From assembly GCA_025991245.1 (NCBI GenBank), contig BQMJ01000017.1, forward strand, positions 186,001 to 250,000: 64,000 nucleotides of DNA, written 5' to 3'. The DNA comes from Galdieria partita (taxonomy: Eukaryota > Rhodophyta > Bangiophyceae > Galdieriales > Galdieriaceae). Shown here in pieces: positions 1 to 12,680 of the stretch; position 1 is the stretch's first letter; each line of letters begins with the position of its first letter. A program made the position numbers and the translations under genes. The notes under the pieces were generated by a model. It made no database searches and was not told the origin of the DNA. It saw only the letters and a program-made list of their open reading frames with translations.

Positions 1-3000
1 ATTCATTCAATAGTTTCAAAATATCTGCAACAAAGTTACCAAACCTCGTGGCTTCAGCCTTTATATGATCAATTCCAAAAACAAACTGAACAAAAGTCAG
101 TTTCCTTACCTCTGTTAAAGACTGCGATATCTGACCTATATTTACAAGAAGATAATGAAAGACAGGAAGAATTCGAAGACCGGGGGGATCTAAATCCAAA
201 AGAACCTCTACAAACTTTGCGCAAAAAGCTGCATCACTGAAACTTGAAATGCAGCGAGGTATCAAACATATTTGCAAAAATACAATAGGCCAGCTTTTTG
301 CATTTGACGTTTCTGTGAAGAAAAAGGATTTCTTTTCATGCAATAGACTTTGCATCCTCTGATAGTGGCTCTCATGGATCCGCATTTCTTCCTCAAGAAG
401 GGAAAGAGTCTCTTCTACCCTTCTACCCATTTGTCGATGTTTTCGACTTCCCTTGACATTACGATTCAAGGAGTGCAAGTCATTCTCAAAGTCTTGATCA
501 GCATACACCATTGAGCGTAGTCTTTGCATCTCCATTAAATAGGAATCCTTTGGGACGTGAATGTCGTAAAGTTTAAGTGTCCAAAACACTACAAAAAGCA
601 CGGGACTTAAAGACTATGACAAGTATAAAAATAGTTGCGGTCCTGTGCATTTTCGACTTACCTCCCAAAAATTCTGTGGAAGTACCCTGTTTAAGCAGCT
701 GATATGGAATGGCTCCCTCACTACTGAAGAATTATATGGTGATACATCAAAGATATTTTCAAACACAAGGAGCGGACGCATAAAAAGAAACGCAGAATCA
801 TAACGTAGATGGTAATCGACTAAAAGGGTCTCAAAGGATGGAAAATTCAAAATATCCGACTTGTCATTCGCAAGAGATACAGAATGACTCTCAACATTGT
901 CACCGTTGCTACTTATCCCAAAATACTTTCCTTCCCCCAAAATCAGGTCTGTATACAGGATAAGAGTTTCTTGACATTTGTCAAAGATATTGCAAACCAT
1001 TCTCAGAGGAATTTCTCGATATACTGGATCGAACAATACAGATTCCTTCTGTTGTGCAACTAAAATAGCCAAATCTGCTACAAGACCTTCTGAATCTACT
1101 AAATTCTTTATCATCTCTGCAGCCTTGTGTGAGGCCTTCTTCGTTTCTAACAAAGAGAAGGATGTCGATGACACAATTTCTCGTAACAACGGACCTCCGC
1201 CTAAGGACGACATTTGGGAATCACTCAAGTGCTCCGTATTTCCACCTCCACTCACTCTGCTCAGGATTTCTAAAAGAAGGAAAATATAGACCGAGTCCCC
1301 TTCCTCTAACTTATTAAAAATAAAATGAAATAACCCTCGACAATCAACTACTGCAAAGTACTTTCTGATAAGACCAGAAACGAAAATACAGAGACCATAG
1401 TACCTTATCGATATATTAGTAAAACTCCAATAATTTCTATCCTTACATACCATTGAGAAAGATTCATTCCATCAGATTTGATTTTGTCCTTGTTACAAGA
1501 ATCTAACTGCTCAAGACAGCTATACATGATAATGTCAAAAGTCAACGGAGACATATACTTCAATGCATCAATTAAAACAGGAATCAGATTTTCATAGCTT
1601 TGAACTTGTTCCAGTATACATTCTGCAGCCACTAGTGGATTGCCTTTCATACAGTTTAGTGGAGAAAACATAAAGTTACTAAGAACATTTCGAACCATTG
1701 CAAATTTTCCCTAACCAACGTCCAAATTGCTTCACATTTTCCTTGGCAAGACGTCTCAAAACCCTTCTTGTCTCAAAATTCGTCCAGGAATTGGATCTTC
1801 TGACAAGACTATACTCTTGTTTCACTGAGTGCCTTACCAAATAATAAACTTGGTAACGTTCATCAAAGCTAAGCATGGATACCGTTCTCCATAATTCAAT
1901 TGAAAGTGCAGGATTTCCTTTCATACAGCTCATCGCCGGAAATATAACTTCTATTAAGAGTCTTAGCCCCACATTTCTAACTCGATAATTGGAGTTAAGT
2001 AGTTGTTGTACAAAACGACACAAAAGAAACAGACATCGACAACTTTGTTTAGCGTATGGCCCAAGTGAGAGCAATATGTAAACTAGCACATGATATCTCT
2101 GTTCCTTGTCTTTGGGGTTCCTGTGTAATAATTCTTCCAAATCCTGCAAGCCAAAAACCTCCATCAACCTTTCGTCACTTAATTTTAAGAAACTGCTACT
2201 AGTCGAAAATGATGTGCTCAAGCTTAGGCTTAGTGTTTTTCCCAAGAACTTCTCTAAGACTTGCTCAACAATAGCTATCAGAGCATTCCGGTAACGAGGG
2301 TGAGCACACAACTGCTGCCCAAAGTCTTCCAACTTGTCCTGACCAGAATCTGCTAATATCCTTATGCAATCGACGACAACGTCCCACGAACCTCGTTCTA
2401 GTAAAGCACAAATGAGTTCAATCTTTGCGAAAGCGCCTTCAGCAAATGGACCTTGTTCAAATTCTTCATATGCCTTCAATGGCTGTTCCGAATGACTAGC
2501 TCGTGAACTCAAGTTACTGCTTTCGCCTCCAGACAAACTTACAACACCAAACTCCGCTGTTATTTTGTCAACATGTTCAAAAAACACTGTCAATCTAGTG
2601 AAATGCACAGAATCTTCAGGAGACATATGTGGCCAGATGTCACAAAGCCGAATTAACCGACGACTCAAAGCCTCCGCTGTAACTTCAACTAGCACAAAAA
2701 TCTCCGAACAAGAGACTGCAGAATTTGCCGCCGATACAGGAGAAAAGGTCGAATCAAAAGTGATTGCTTCTTCTGTTTCTGCACAAACACTTATCGTGTC
2801 CCATTGGCAGTTCTGAAACTTGAATCCAAGTATTTGCGAGATATAGTCGGAACGAAATGCGGACATTAGCGACAATAAATCACCACATTTTTCGTTACAA
2901 AACGCACTAGCGTCCCAGATTAAGTCTATCACTCTATTCGGGTCAAGATCGAAACAACCCACTAAAGAAACAAGACGTGTATGCTGCTTTGTTACCAAAT

Positions 3001-3493
3001 CCCAAGATCTTGTTGAACTTAAAAGGTCCGTAATAAGTTTGGAGAATCCTTCTGTTTCCTCTCGCAAAAGATTAAACTTTTCCTGAGTATAGAAAAGCCT
3101 TGTATTCGTGCGTATTGCTCTTCTTGTCCACTGAGTGGAAGACGAGAGAAGTCCACTACTCTCTAGACTTTCCATTTCGAGACACTCCTTCAAACATTCT
3201 TCGCTAAAGTAACCAATTTTTTGCCCTTGTGAGAGTATAGTCTCAATTCTCCTTTCCAACCAATCACAGTCATAGTCTGACGCAACTTGAACGTTGTTTC
3301 TTTTGCATTCAGAACTTAGAACCGAAAAAAACCACAAGACACTCGCAGACTCCCACTCTTTCAAGCCTTGTTCTTTCCAACTATTTAACAGCTGCTCTGC
3401 AGAGGTTTCGGTGTCCGCGAAACATTTGCAAGAGGTTTCAAAGTTTGCCATGGAAAGAATTGCGCTGAACAATTGATTTGTCATGTCAGGCAT
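1..3493 (-). CDS. THO2: THO complex subunit 2 (THOC2/THO2), C-terminus beyond window
   Basis: Large scaffold subunit of the nuclear THO/TREX complex, which couples transcription to mRNA export. Recognised by THOC2-typical stretches: KFNLLREE, CFDLDPNRVIDL, ILGFKFQ, RRLAKENVKQFGR, the GGGPLL segment and VVFWTLKLYDIHVP. Exons read on the minus strand are 3493-1716, 1678-1451, 1403-662 and 613-1, with introns of 37, 47 and 48 nt. The last two introns are canonical and keep the phase. The first is unusually short and rests only on GT-AG and phase; a 1-nt assembly error near 1700 is the alternative. The reading frame stays open to base 1, so the C-terminus lies outside. There is no ATG at the upstream end of the frame (3559 is TTG). 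Possible starts are ATG at 3493, 3484 or 3451. The first two overlap the divergent NDUFA8 start. Confidence 0.9.
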
Positions 3494-4010
3494 TGATGAG
3501 AAACCGTTGGCAACCTCGTCGGTTCTATATGCTGCAGCGAAAGAGATAGGTTCGTTCAATATTTCTCCGATGTTTAACTTTGACAGTTGACGGGACTCCA
3601 GGAAGACGTTGTGCTAGGGAGAATCGAGAATTTCTGGAGTGTAAAAGTAAGGAGGATAATCCTGAAGAGTGTCTACGTCAGGTTGTCGTCTTATTCCGTG
3701 AATTGTTAAATTCAAACTAAAGTAATAAAAGGGAGAGAAAGTGACGAATTGTGTGTTGCAGTTACTGAAGGAATTAAACACAACTTGTCCAAAGGAGTTT
3801 GAAGATTACAGTGCGTGTCTTGACCGACAGTCAAGCCAGCTGTATCTTTTTGATCGTTGTCGAAAGTTTGAGAGAAGCTTAGGTTAGTACGGAACAAATT
3901 TGTTCTTCACAACTAATTTCACTGCAGTATCCTGTCGGGCGAGTTTTCAAAGTGACGATCAGTCGGGATCCCTTGATACTAGCCAAACTGCCGCAACACC
4001 GAATATGTAA
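3483..4010 (+). CDS. NDUFA8: Complex I subunit NDUFA8-like (twin CHCH protein)
   Basis: Accessory subunit of mitochondrial NADH:ubiquinone oxidoreductase, imported into the intermembrane space by disulfide relay. Four exons: 3483-3549, 3602-3681, 3732-3882, 3928-4010, with introns of 52, 50 and 45 nt, all GT-AG and phase-consistent. The N-terminus has SSVLYAAAKEIG, matching SSAVLKAAA in animal NDUFA8, followed by CARENREFLEC and a cysteine pattern with C-x9-C pairs (CPKEFEDYSAC and CRKFERSLVSC). About 140 residues, a little shorter than the animal protein at the C-terminus. Every exon is too short to stand out as an open frame. The start codon lies inside the 5' end of the THO2 frame on the other strand. 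Confidence 0.85.
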
Positions 4011-4275
4011 GAAACGAGTGGTAATTGTCTTGAACGTCCTTTCAATAGTTGAAGATTTTCCTGACGTCGGAGAAACCTAAAGCGAGTCGACTTGTGGTAT
4101 GGACTCTAGACAAATAAACTTTTAACTGTTTGCTTCATTTCTTGCAAGTTTCAGAATACTTCTGCCGCTCAATTATTTAATTACTGCTTTACAGTATTTA
4201 CAATTGTGTCATTTGTGCGGGAAACTCAGCACGCACGATAGAAATTTTTGACAGTGGCAAGTGTCTAGAAGCTAA

Positions 4276-5772
<1,497 letters not shown>

Positions 5773-6338
5773 TATATTACTTGGAGAATAAGCTTTTTTA
5801 CACAAGCCTATTAATTTTTGACAAGTCGAGTGTTCCCGTTAACCATCCTATTAGGGGCTATGAAGATCACAATTATAATAAACTCTCTCAAAAACATGAA
5901 TAACGTCTATAGAAATTCAAGAAAATCGGCAAATACTTGGATACAAGGAGAAAGTCGTTCGAACTTCCTGTTTTTATGAGATGAACAGCTTTGCATGTAT
6001 CTGAAATGACACCATAAGGTCATTTCACAACAGACATATCATGAAAAGCTATTTGACAGAACAGCAATCGATGAAAGACTTCATGAATGTTACACGTTAC
6101 TCGGCAGTCATATCATGTTCGTGATCTGCAAATTAGTCATATGACTAAACACTTTTGTGTGGCTTTGGCTACAAAGTTAATCAAGGACGCAATTAAATGA
6201 AACTAGAAAACCACATTTGATATCTTAAAGTACTCCTGGAGGCCAAGTAACAGATTCTTCGTGTCCCTGTCTGGCACCCAAAATTTTGGATTTTTGGCGC
6301 CTTAGCTCGCTTCGAATTTTTATTTTGCTTGACGTGGT
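5773..6338. other. Intergenic, no gene seen
   Basis: AT-rich spacer between RUVBL2 and the GT32 gene on the same strand. It should hold the RUVBL2 3' end and the promoter of the next gene. A TTTTTGGCGCC stretch near 6291 resembles an E2F site, but this is a single short match. No open frame with family features. Confidence 0.5.
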
Positions 6339-7391
6339 ATGTCAAAGAGCGGTTTCCCGGAGAAAGAGACTTGGAAACATGGTCCCAGGTTCTCAAAGTT
6401 CCTGCACACCTGCATAGCATTTTGTTTTGTTCTGTGGATTTTCTCTTCATTTTCCCTAGAGAGTGTGTCCTCTTTCAGACGGGACAACCGGCTTTCCTTT
6501 TCTGAAGCGAAGAGCAGTTCTGTAAGGATACCAAACATAATTCATCAAAGTTGGAAAAACAATGATGTCCCAGCAAGATACAAGAGATGGATACAAAGTT
6601 GGAAAGAACTTCATCCAAACTGGAGATATATTTTCTGGACAGACCATACCAATAGAAAACTTGTCCTACGACAATTTCCTTGGTTAATTGACATATTCGA
6701 CAGTCTGCCAGTAAATATTGCGCGTGCAGATATATCTCGTTTCCTCTATATGTATTCCTATGGTGGTGTCTATGCTGACTTGGACTTCAGAGCTCTTAGA
6801 CCATTCGACACTCTTCTTCATAACAAATGTGTTATACTAGGAATGATGGAGAATAACTTTCGCCTCGATGACGCTATCCCAAACGCAATTATGGCGAGTG
6901 TTCCTGGACATCCTTTTTGGCTTCTTTGTATCAGGAAAGTCATAGATCGACACTTTCTCGGATTTCGGGGAACCGAAACTAACTTCAGTGGTTCATTAGT
7001 TTTGAAGGAGGCCTATCAAGACTGGAGAAGAATTCACAACTACACAGAGTTTGAAGGTGCGAACAATATTCGAATTAAAGGCATGGAGACTAGAGAAGGA
7101 TCTTTTAATGGTGACGACTTGTTTCCTTGTCAAGAAGTTACCCTAGAACCAAAAGGTGTTTTGTACCCTTACAGTTGGGTTTGGGAACCAAAAGAGATCA
7201 AGATAGCTTGTGATTTCTCAAAGGAAAGCTCAAATCCGGACGAAGACTTATGCACTGCAAAGATTCTAAACAAATATCCAGAAGCCTATTCAATAACTTT
7301 CTGGACTCACTCATGGAGTGCCAAAGGTTCACTGTGCGAAAAGCGGCCTTCGCTGTGTAAGAGTTCAGCTAAAAATGAAACGATTATGTGA
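6339..7391 (+). CDS. GT32 family glycosyltransferase (OCH1-like, type II membrane)
   Basis: Predicted Golgi or ER glycosyltransferase of family GT32, which includes OCH1 mannosyltransferases and bacterial capsular sugar transferases. Intronless, 350 residues. A hydrophobic signal anchor lies at about residues 22-40. The catalytic region begins with IPNIIHQSW, continues through RADISRFLYMYSYGGVYADLDF with the DxD metal-binding motif (DLD), and ends with FWTHSW. The donor and acceptor sugars cannot be read from sequence. ATG 6339 is the first in-frame start. Confidence 0.88.
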   Translation: MSKSGFPEKETWKHGPRFSKFLHTCIAFCFVLWIFSSFSLESVSSFRRDNRLSFSEAKSSSVRIPNIIHQSWKNNDVPARYKRWIQSWKELHPNWRYIFWTDHTNRKLVLRQFPWLIDIFDSLPVNIARADISRFLYMYSYGGVYADLDFRALRPFDTLLHNKCVILGMMENNFRLDDAIPNAIMASVPGHPFWLLCIRKVIDRHFLGFRGTETNFSGSLVLKEAYQDWRRIHNYTEFEGANNIRIKGMETREGSFNGDDLFPCQEVTLEPKGVLYPYSWVWEPKEIKIACDFSKESSNPDEDLCTAKILNKYPEAYSITFWTHSWSAKGSLCEKRPSLCKSSAKNETIM

Positions 7392-8244
7392 CCCTTTTTG
7401 ATAACTGAGAGGAGGCACTGACTTTTTTTTCCGTTCTTTCAATGTAGGGCGGCAACCCTATACAATGTTGTCTTGAATGACTGCTGTGAAATTTTATTTC
7501 GCTGAGTAAACTTGTTGTAGTAGCGATAAAATTTATACTTGGTATAGGAGGGAATTTGTTTTGAGGAGTATTCCGTAGAGGCGGTACAGTCGAAAATCAT
7601 CTAATACTTTTCTGCTGCTTACCAAAATATCATTTAGACAAGTTCCATGTCTCCAATAAAACCTAAACAACTTAGATTTCTTCAAAACGCACAGATTGAC
7701 AGGATTTGTGCCTGATACTTTTTGGTGCCGAAATTCCTAACAAATATAACTTTACATTTGGTTCTCTTACTTCTCACTACTCTCAGATGTGACAGTGAAA
7801 TTTCTCAAACTCAGCGGCTACTGTCAAACCAAACCTCTCTGAAATTTTATTCTGAAGATATGAAACAGAAGTTTCAAAACTCAACCACAATACTCCGTAC
7901 TGTCTCTGAGTTAAAATAATATAGTTGCCGAAAAGAATCTTGCAATAATCTCAACCCTTATAAGTTTGTGGCGACTCACGTTTCCAAAAAGTCTGAACCT
8001 CAGCTTGCTACAGAGTTATCTGGCAAAAACTGTGAAAAAGGACAACAAAATTTCAAACTGTAGTCAATTCCGTGAATAACCACATCAAAGACAAGCATAC
8101 ACTACATGATAAGAGCAAAAGTGACAGCATGAGGGAAATCATTATTGGAATCCTCCAAGTTTCAGTATAGATTGCTCCGAAATGTAATTTTAAGAGTATC
8201 GGGGATATTGCAATTTAACCCATTGTGGCAACACTGTATGTGTC
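7392..8244. other. Intergenic with one weak ORF
   Basis: About 850 bp between the GT32 and antiporter genes. A 65-codon open frame at 7722-7919 (+) has a signal-peptide-like start rich in Leu but no ATG, no recognisable domain and no convincing splice partner. I do not call it a gene. Confidence 0.4.
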
Positions 8245-11200
8245 ATGTCAGGTGTTTCCGAAATATTTGCCGTTTGCTCAGCGTTAACGTCGGAAACTCG
8301 TTCACCTTTTATGGTTATTTTGTTCCCTGCACTTGCTGTTGCCATTGGTCTGGTTGCCAAGACCCTCTTAGAACTCACTCATTTCCCGTTACCATACACA
8401 GTTGTCATTCTGGTTGCAGGTGGAGTATTAGGAGTTGCTGGTTGCTATTTGGACTTGGCAGAATTGAGTGCAAGCTCAGCGTACTGGCTTTCTATAAACC
8501 CACCGGAAGTTCTATTGTTTGTATTTCTCCCGCCGTTGATATTTGAAGGAGCTCTGAAAATTGATTGGTTTGTATTTCAAAGACAAGTATGGGATGTTCT
8601 CCTTCTTGCATTTGTTTTAGTTGTTTTGGATACCATTTTGCTAGCCGTGTTAACTGTGTACGTTTTGGATATTAACTGGACCATAGACGCCGGAATAATG
8701 TTTGGCGCGCTTCTTGCAGCGACAGACCCAGTAGCTTGTGTTTCATTACTCAAGGAAAGTGGGGCGTCACCTTCTCTTCGTACGTTGATTGAGGGAGAAT
8801 CTCTGTTTAACGACGGTTCAGCATACACTTTGTTTTACTTATTCATGAAGAAGATGCAACCAGGAACAAGCAGTGGAATTGGTACAATCATTGTTGATAT
8901 TATAAAGGAGTCCCTTGGTGGTTTTGGCGTTGGAGTAGCTACTGCAGCAGCTGCAATTTTCACTATTCGATTTGTTTTCAAAGATCCTGAAGTAGAAATA
9001 TCTATGTAAGTATTATTTTTCGTTTACCTCAGTTTCCAATATTATTTTGTAGGACCATAGTTGTTTCGTTCCTTTCGTTCTATGTTGCACAAGGCCCAGC
9101 TGGCGTTTCAGGAGCTATTGCAGTGGTTACATCGGGACTTTTATTTGCCGCTGACCGATTGTCACGTTTTAGCGCGGAAGCTTTGAAAGGTCTTTCATAT
9201 TTTTGGGAGGTTTTGGCCTTTGTAGCGAACACAATTGTATTCTTCTACAGCGGTTTTCTATCAGTGGTAAACATGATCGCCTATTGGAGTGACGGACTGT
9301 CTGGACGAGATATTGCATATATTGTCGTGTTTTATTTATTGCTGAATTTTCTTCGTGCTTTTGGAATCGCATTATTGAGTCCTATTTTAATGAATACAGG
9401 ATACAAACCAGGATGGAGAGAACTTGCATTGGTGTCTTTCAGTGGTTTGCGTGGTGCTGTTGCATTGATTTTGGCTCAAATTGTAACTCATCAGTCTTAT
9501 CTCCTCAAGCTCCCGGGAAATATCGTCCCTCGCGTTTCAGTGTGGACTTCCGGAATCGTTTTACTGTCTCTTGTTTTAAATGGTTCAGCGTATCGTCTCG
9601 TTTGTGACAAGCTTGGACTGTTAAAACTCTCGGATGCGCGTTTGGCCCTATTTGAACAGGCAAAGAGGAAGGTTATTGAGAATGACTGGAACATGTTTCA
9701 TAGTCTTAGCAATTCCAGCCGTTATGCTGGAGCAGATTGGACGTTTGTGAGAGTTTTTGTCGATCCTGAGGTTGCATGTGATGAGAAAAAGTTGCAGTAC
9801 ACTCTAAAACATTTGAACGAATACAACAGTCATATGGGAAATAACCCGGACGCACGTCACTCCTCTTCGGAAGGAAGCCCTAGTATTCAAGAACTAGAAT
9901 CAATTGCAAACACTTCGGCAGTCGATGTTGTTCAGTCTGTGACTTTAAGAAAAGATTCCCGTTCCATTCCATCAGAAGGGGATCATTTGGGGATGATTCC
10001 TTCATCCTACAGACAGTATAATCCTAGCAATAATTTGTCTCCAAGGTTATCACTTCTAGAGGAAACTAGACGCCTTGGAAGAAAGACTCCTGCAGTAAAT
10101 CGGCTCACTGAGTTGCATAATACAGAGTTGGAAGAAACGGAAGATAATCCTCCTTCCAGGATGCAGAGATCGGAAAAAGGATTGGACAAGCCACCAGTTT
10201 ATGAAGGAGAAGATTTCGCTTTTGAAATAAGAAAGCGAGTCCTCAGAGCGCTTCGAAGCCAAGTTTCGCAACAACGCTTGCGTGGGTTTATAAGTGCAAA
10301 TGCTTACCGTACACTGCGTGCTGCGATTGATAAAGGACTGGATACACTTTTCGAACCGTTACACGTTTTTGTTGATCTAGAAAAGTATGGATGGGGACTT
10401 TCTAGACTAGAACGGTTCTTTATCGAGCTCTTTGGTAGAAGTTCGTCTACTAGATTTGTTTCACGAAGATTTCTTTATTGGTAATTATAGAATAAGAATA
10501 GTAATATGGAATCTGACACTTTTGGTTCATAGGAGATACAGCACTGGATGCAGTGTAGTAGCTTCCTTATGGTCATCATTGGTCTTCGTAAAACGACATG
10601 TTGATATTGGAGGCTCAGTAACTGCCGAAGTAGAACGTGAAATTCGCCTTTGTATATCGTATTTGAGAGGAATTGAAATTTCATCACCAGAAATACTCCG
10701 TGTTATACAAACTCGAACTGCAGTTTCAGCAATATTGGCACATAGGATCCATGTTATAGAGAAGCTATATGAATCAGGAGAGTTAGACGAAGCAGAATTC
10801 TCGTTCTTGGTTAACGAGACGAATATAAGACAACGAAGATTGTCAAAGATACCCATACGGTTTGCTCAAACGAAAGCCCGAGAGGTTTGTGTTATCTTGA
10901 TTTTTGTAAGTTCCTGTTTTTCAAGCTTTGTTAAAGGTTGTAGGGGACTTGTTATTTGTTCGAAATGCATCAGATAGTCATTTCCAGGATGAAGTTACTT
11001 CGCTGGGAAAGCTTCGAGTTTTTGGTATCGGTATTAAGATCTTGTCGTTGGGGGTTGTTTCACCGGGTGTTTTCGTTCTACTTAGAGGCTTGGTACATTT
11101 GCGGACTGTTGATGACGACACAATTGCATATAGCAGAGCAAGTGTGGAAATATTTGAGCGGAATGAAACCACCTCACCATTTGGTCATGTCGGTAGTATT

Positions 11201-11968
11201 TTTGGTTTAGCAAGTTGTCTTTTTTCGATGCCTGTGCCGAAATCCGTTATAGTAGTTTCTCCGTTTGCACATTTTTTATTCATTTCTACTGCAGATTTAG
11301 AAAGATTTATTTCATTATATCCGAACTGTAAAATAGATTTGTACCGAATGGCAGCAATTGAACTAGTCAACCTGTTGTGTCCGGAGGCGGCACAGGTCCT
11401 TGACGAAGATGACGATACGGACAGCAGAGAGTGGAAGTTTGGTGACTTTACTGAAGAATTCGGTCCAAGTGGCATGTTATATGTAAATGATGCAGACTTA
11501 ACTCATCAAGAAGGAAACCTGGCTGGGAAGAAGGATCCAGTTTCGGAAGGGGATATTACAGATTCGAGAGAAACTCAAATCTTTGATAATCTATCTCCAA
11601 AAGGGATTATAGGTGAAAGAAGTAAATCATATTCCGAAACAGATACAATGAAAGTCGTAGGATTCGACTTCATACCTGGTAAGAAGTTGTATAGCATTCG
11701 TTATGCAGCATTTCTTCTGCGTCATTTATCCAATGCGCAGATAGTTCGGTATTCCTGGGGACAATTAGTCGTCTCTCATATGAGACAGACAGAGAGATCA
11801 ACAGTGACCACGATCTGTGGAATTCTTCTGACTGGAGCGTTAGTGAAAGTTACTCCAGAAAAGGAAACCTTGGTAGGAAATGATGAAATAACTGCGCCAG
11901 CATTGATTCGAGAAAAGTCGGGTGTCTTAACAGTCAAAAGCGATTTTGCTATTCTTGCAATTGTATAA
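8245..11968 (+). CDS. SOS1/NHX7-type plasma membrane Na+/H+ antiporter with cyclic-nucleotide-binding-like domain
   Basis: Cation/proton antiporter of the CPA1 family, expected to export Na+ across the plasma membrane. Exons 8245-9005, 9053-10480, 10533-10884 and 10937-11968 (introns 47, 52 and 52 nt) give 1190 residues, close to plant SOS1 (about 1150). The N-terminal transporter has the ion-site motif ATDPVAC near residue 160, followed by SLRTLIEGESLFNDG. About 12 hydrophobic helices are followed by a long cytosolic tail. Residues about 870-985 resemble a cyclic-nucleotide-binding fold, as in SOS1. ATG 8245 follows shortly after stops in all frames. Na+ preference is inferred from the family. 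Confidence 0.93.
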
Positions 11969-11987
11969 AAGTTATTTATTTTGTTCC

Positions 11988-12613
11988 TTACCTGAAAAGC
12001 TTTGTTGCAAAGGTATATAGTCCTGGTGCGTATTCTTTTTTACAAGGGATACAACGGGCTACTGTGCCATGCAGAAGAGGCTTGTTGAACGTGAGTGTTA
12101 AAACTTGGTCCTTCTTTAGTAGCCCTCGAAAACAGTTTTGTTGCGATACTGGTACCAACAATTGTACAAAAGTTAAAAGTGGCTCACAACCTAGCAACAG
12201 GACAGTTGTTCCTGAAGTGCAGAGCAAACTAAGGAGATGAATCTTTGAACATTCTTCAACGTGAAATGAAGCGAACACGTTGCATGGAGGTAAACTAAGA
12301 AGTTTTGTTGTTGTCCGAGTTTACCACACAACTATTGTGCAGCTTCACGTCACATATTTTCTTCAAGGATTATTAACGTTGAAAGGACTAGAAGATTCAT
12401 ACTTACGAAGGTCTTTGCACATAAACGAAAATCGTTCGCTGCTTGTTGCAGTTTCCGTAAATCTAACTGACTACTTTCAAGAGTCACTGAAATAAGTTGA
12501 TTCAGCTCTCTAATACAGGCTTCGCTCAACACTGAAGTTGACTTTTCTTGTTCATAAGTTGACTCCTGTTGATCGTGGTTTACGTTATTTGAATAGTATT
12601 TGTTTTGTTCCAT
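11988..12613 (-). CDS. Uncharacterised small helical protein, structure uncertain
   Basis: Tail-to-tail with the antiporter and 68 bp downstream of the fumarase stop on the same strand. A first exon starting at ATG 12613 encodes a polar N-terminus followed by an amphipathic helix (LSEACIRELNQLISVTLESS), and ends at a GTAAGT donor at about 12406. An acceptor about 46 nt later is clear. The downstream exon chain is not: several GT-AG choices give different short C-termini. An open frame to 11988 (ending KLFR) may be its last exon. No family recognised. Coordinates are approximate. Confidence 0.35.
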
Positions 12614-12680
12614 TATTGAAATATATTCTAAGAGACTCGTTGGCACAAAACTTGGCCTTTTATATTCAATCAATGCAAAT

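Noticed and set aside
3559-3600. THO2 start at the far upstream end of its frame
   Set aside because: The codon at 3559 is TTG; ATGs at 3493, 3484 or 3451 are the realistic starts.
6285-6305. E2F-like site TTTTTGGCGCC
   Set aside because: Single short match without supporting context near a glycosyltransferase gene.
7722-7919. Signal-peptide-like 65-codon frame
   Set aside because: No ATG, no domain, no splice partner.
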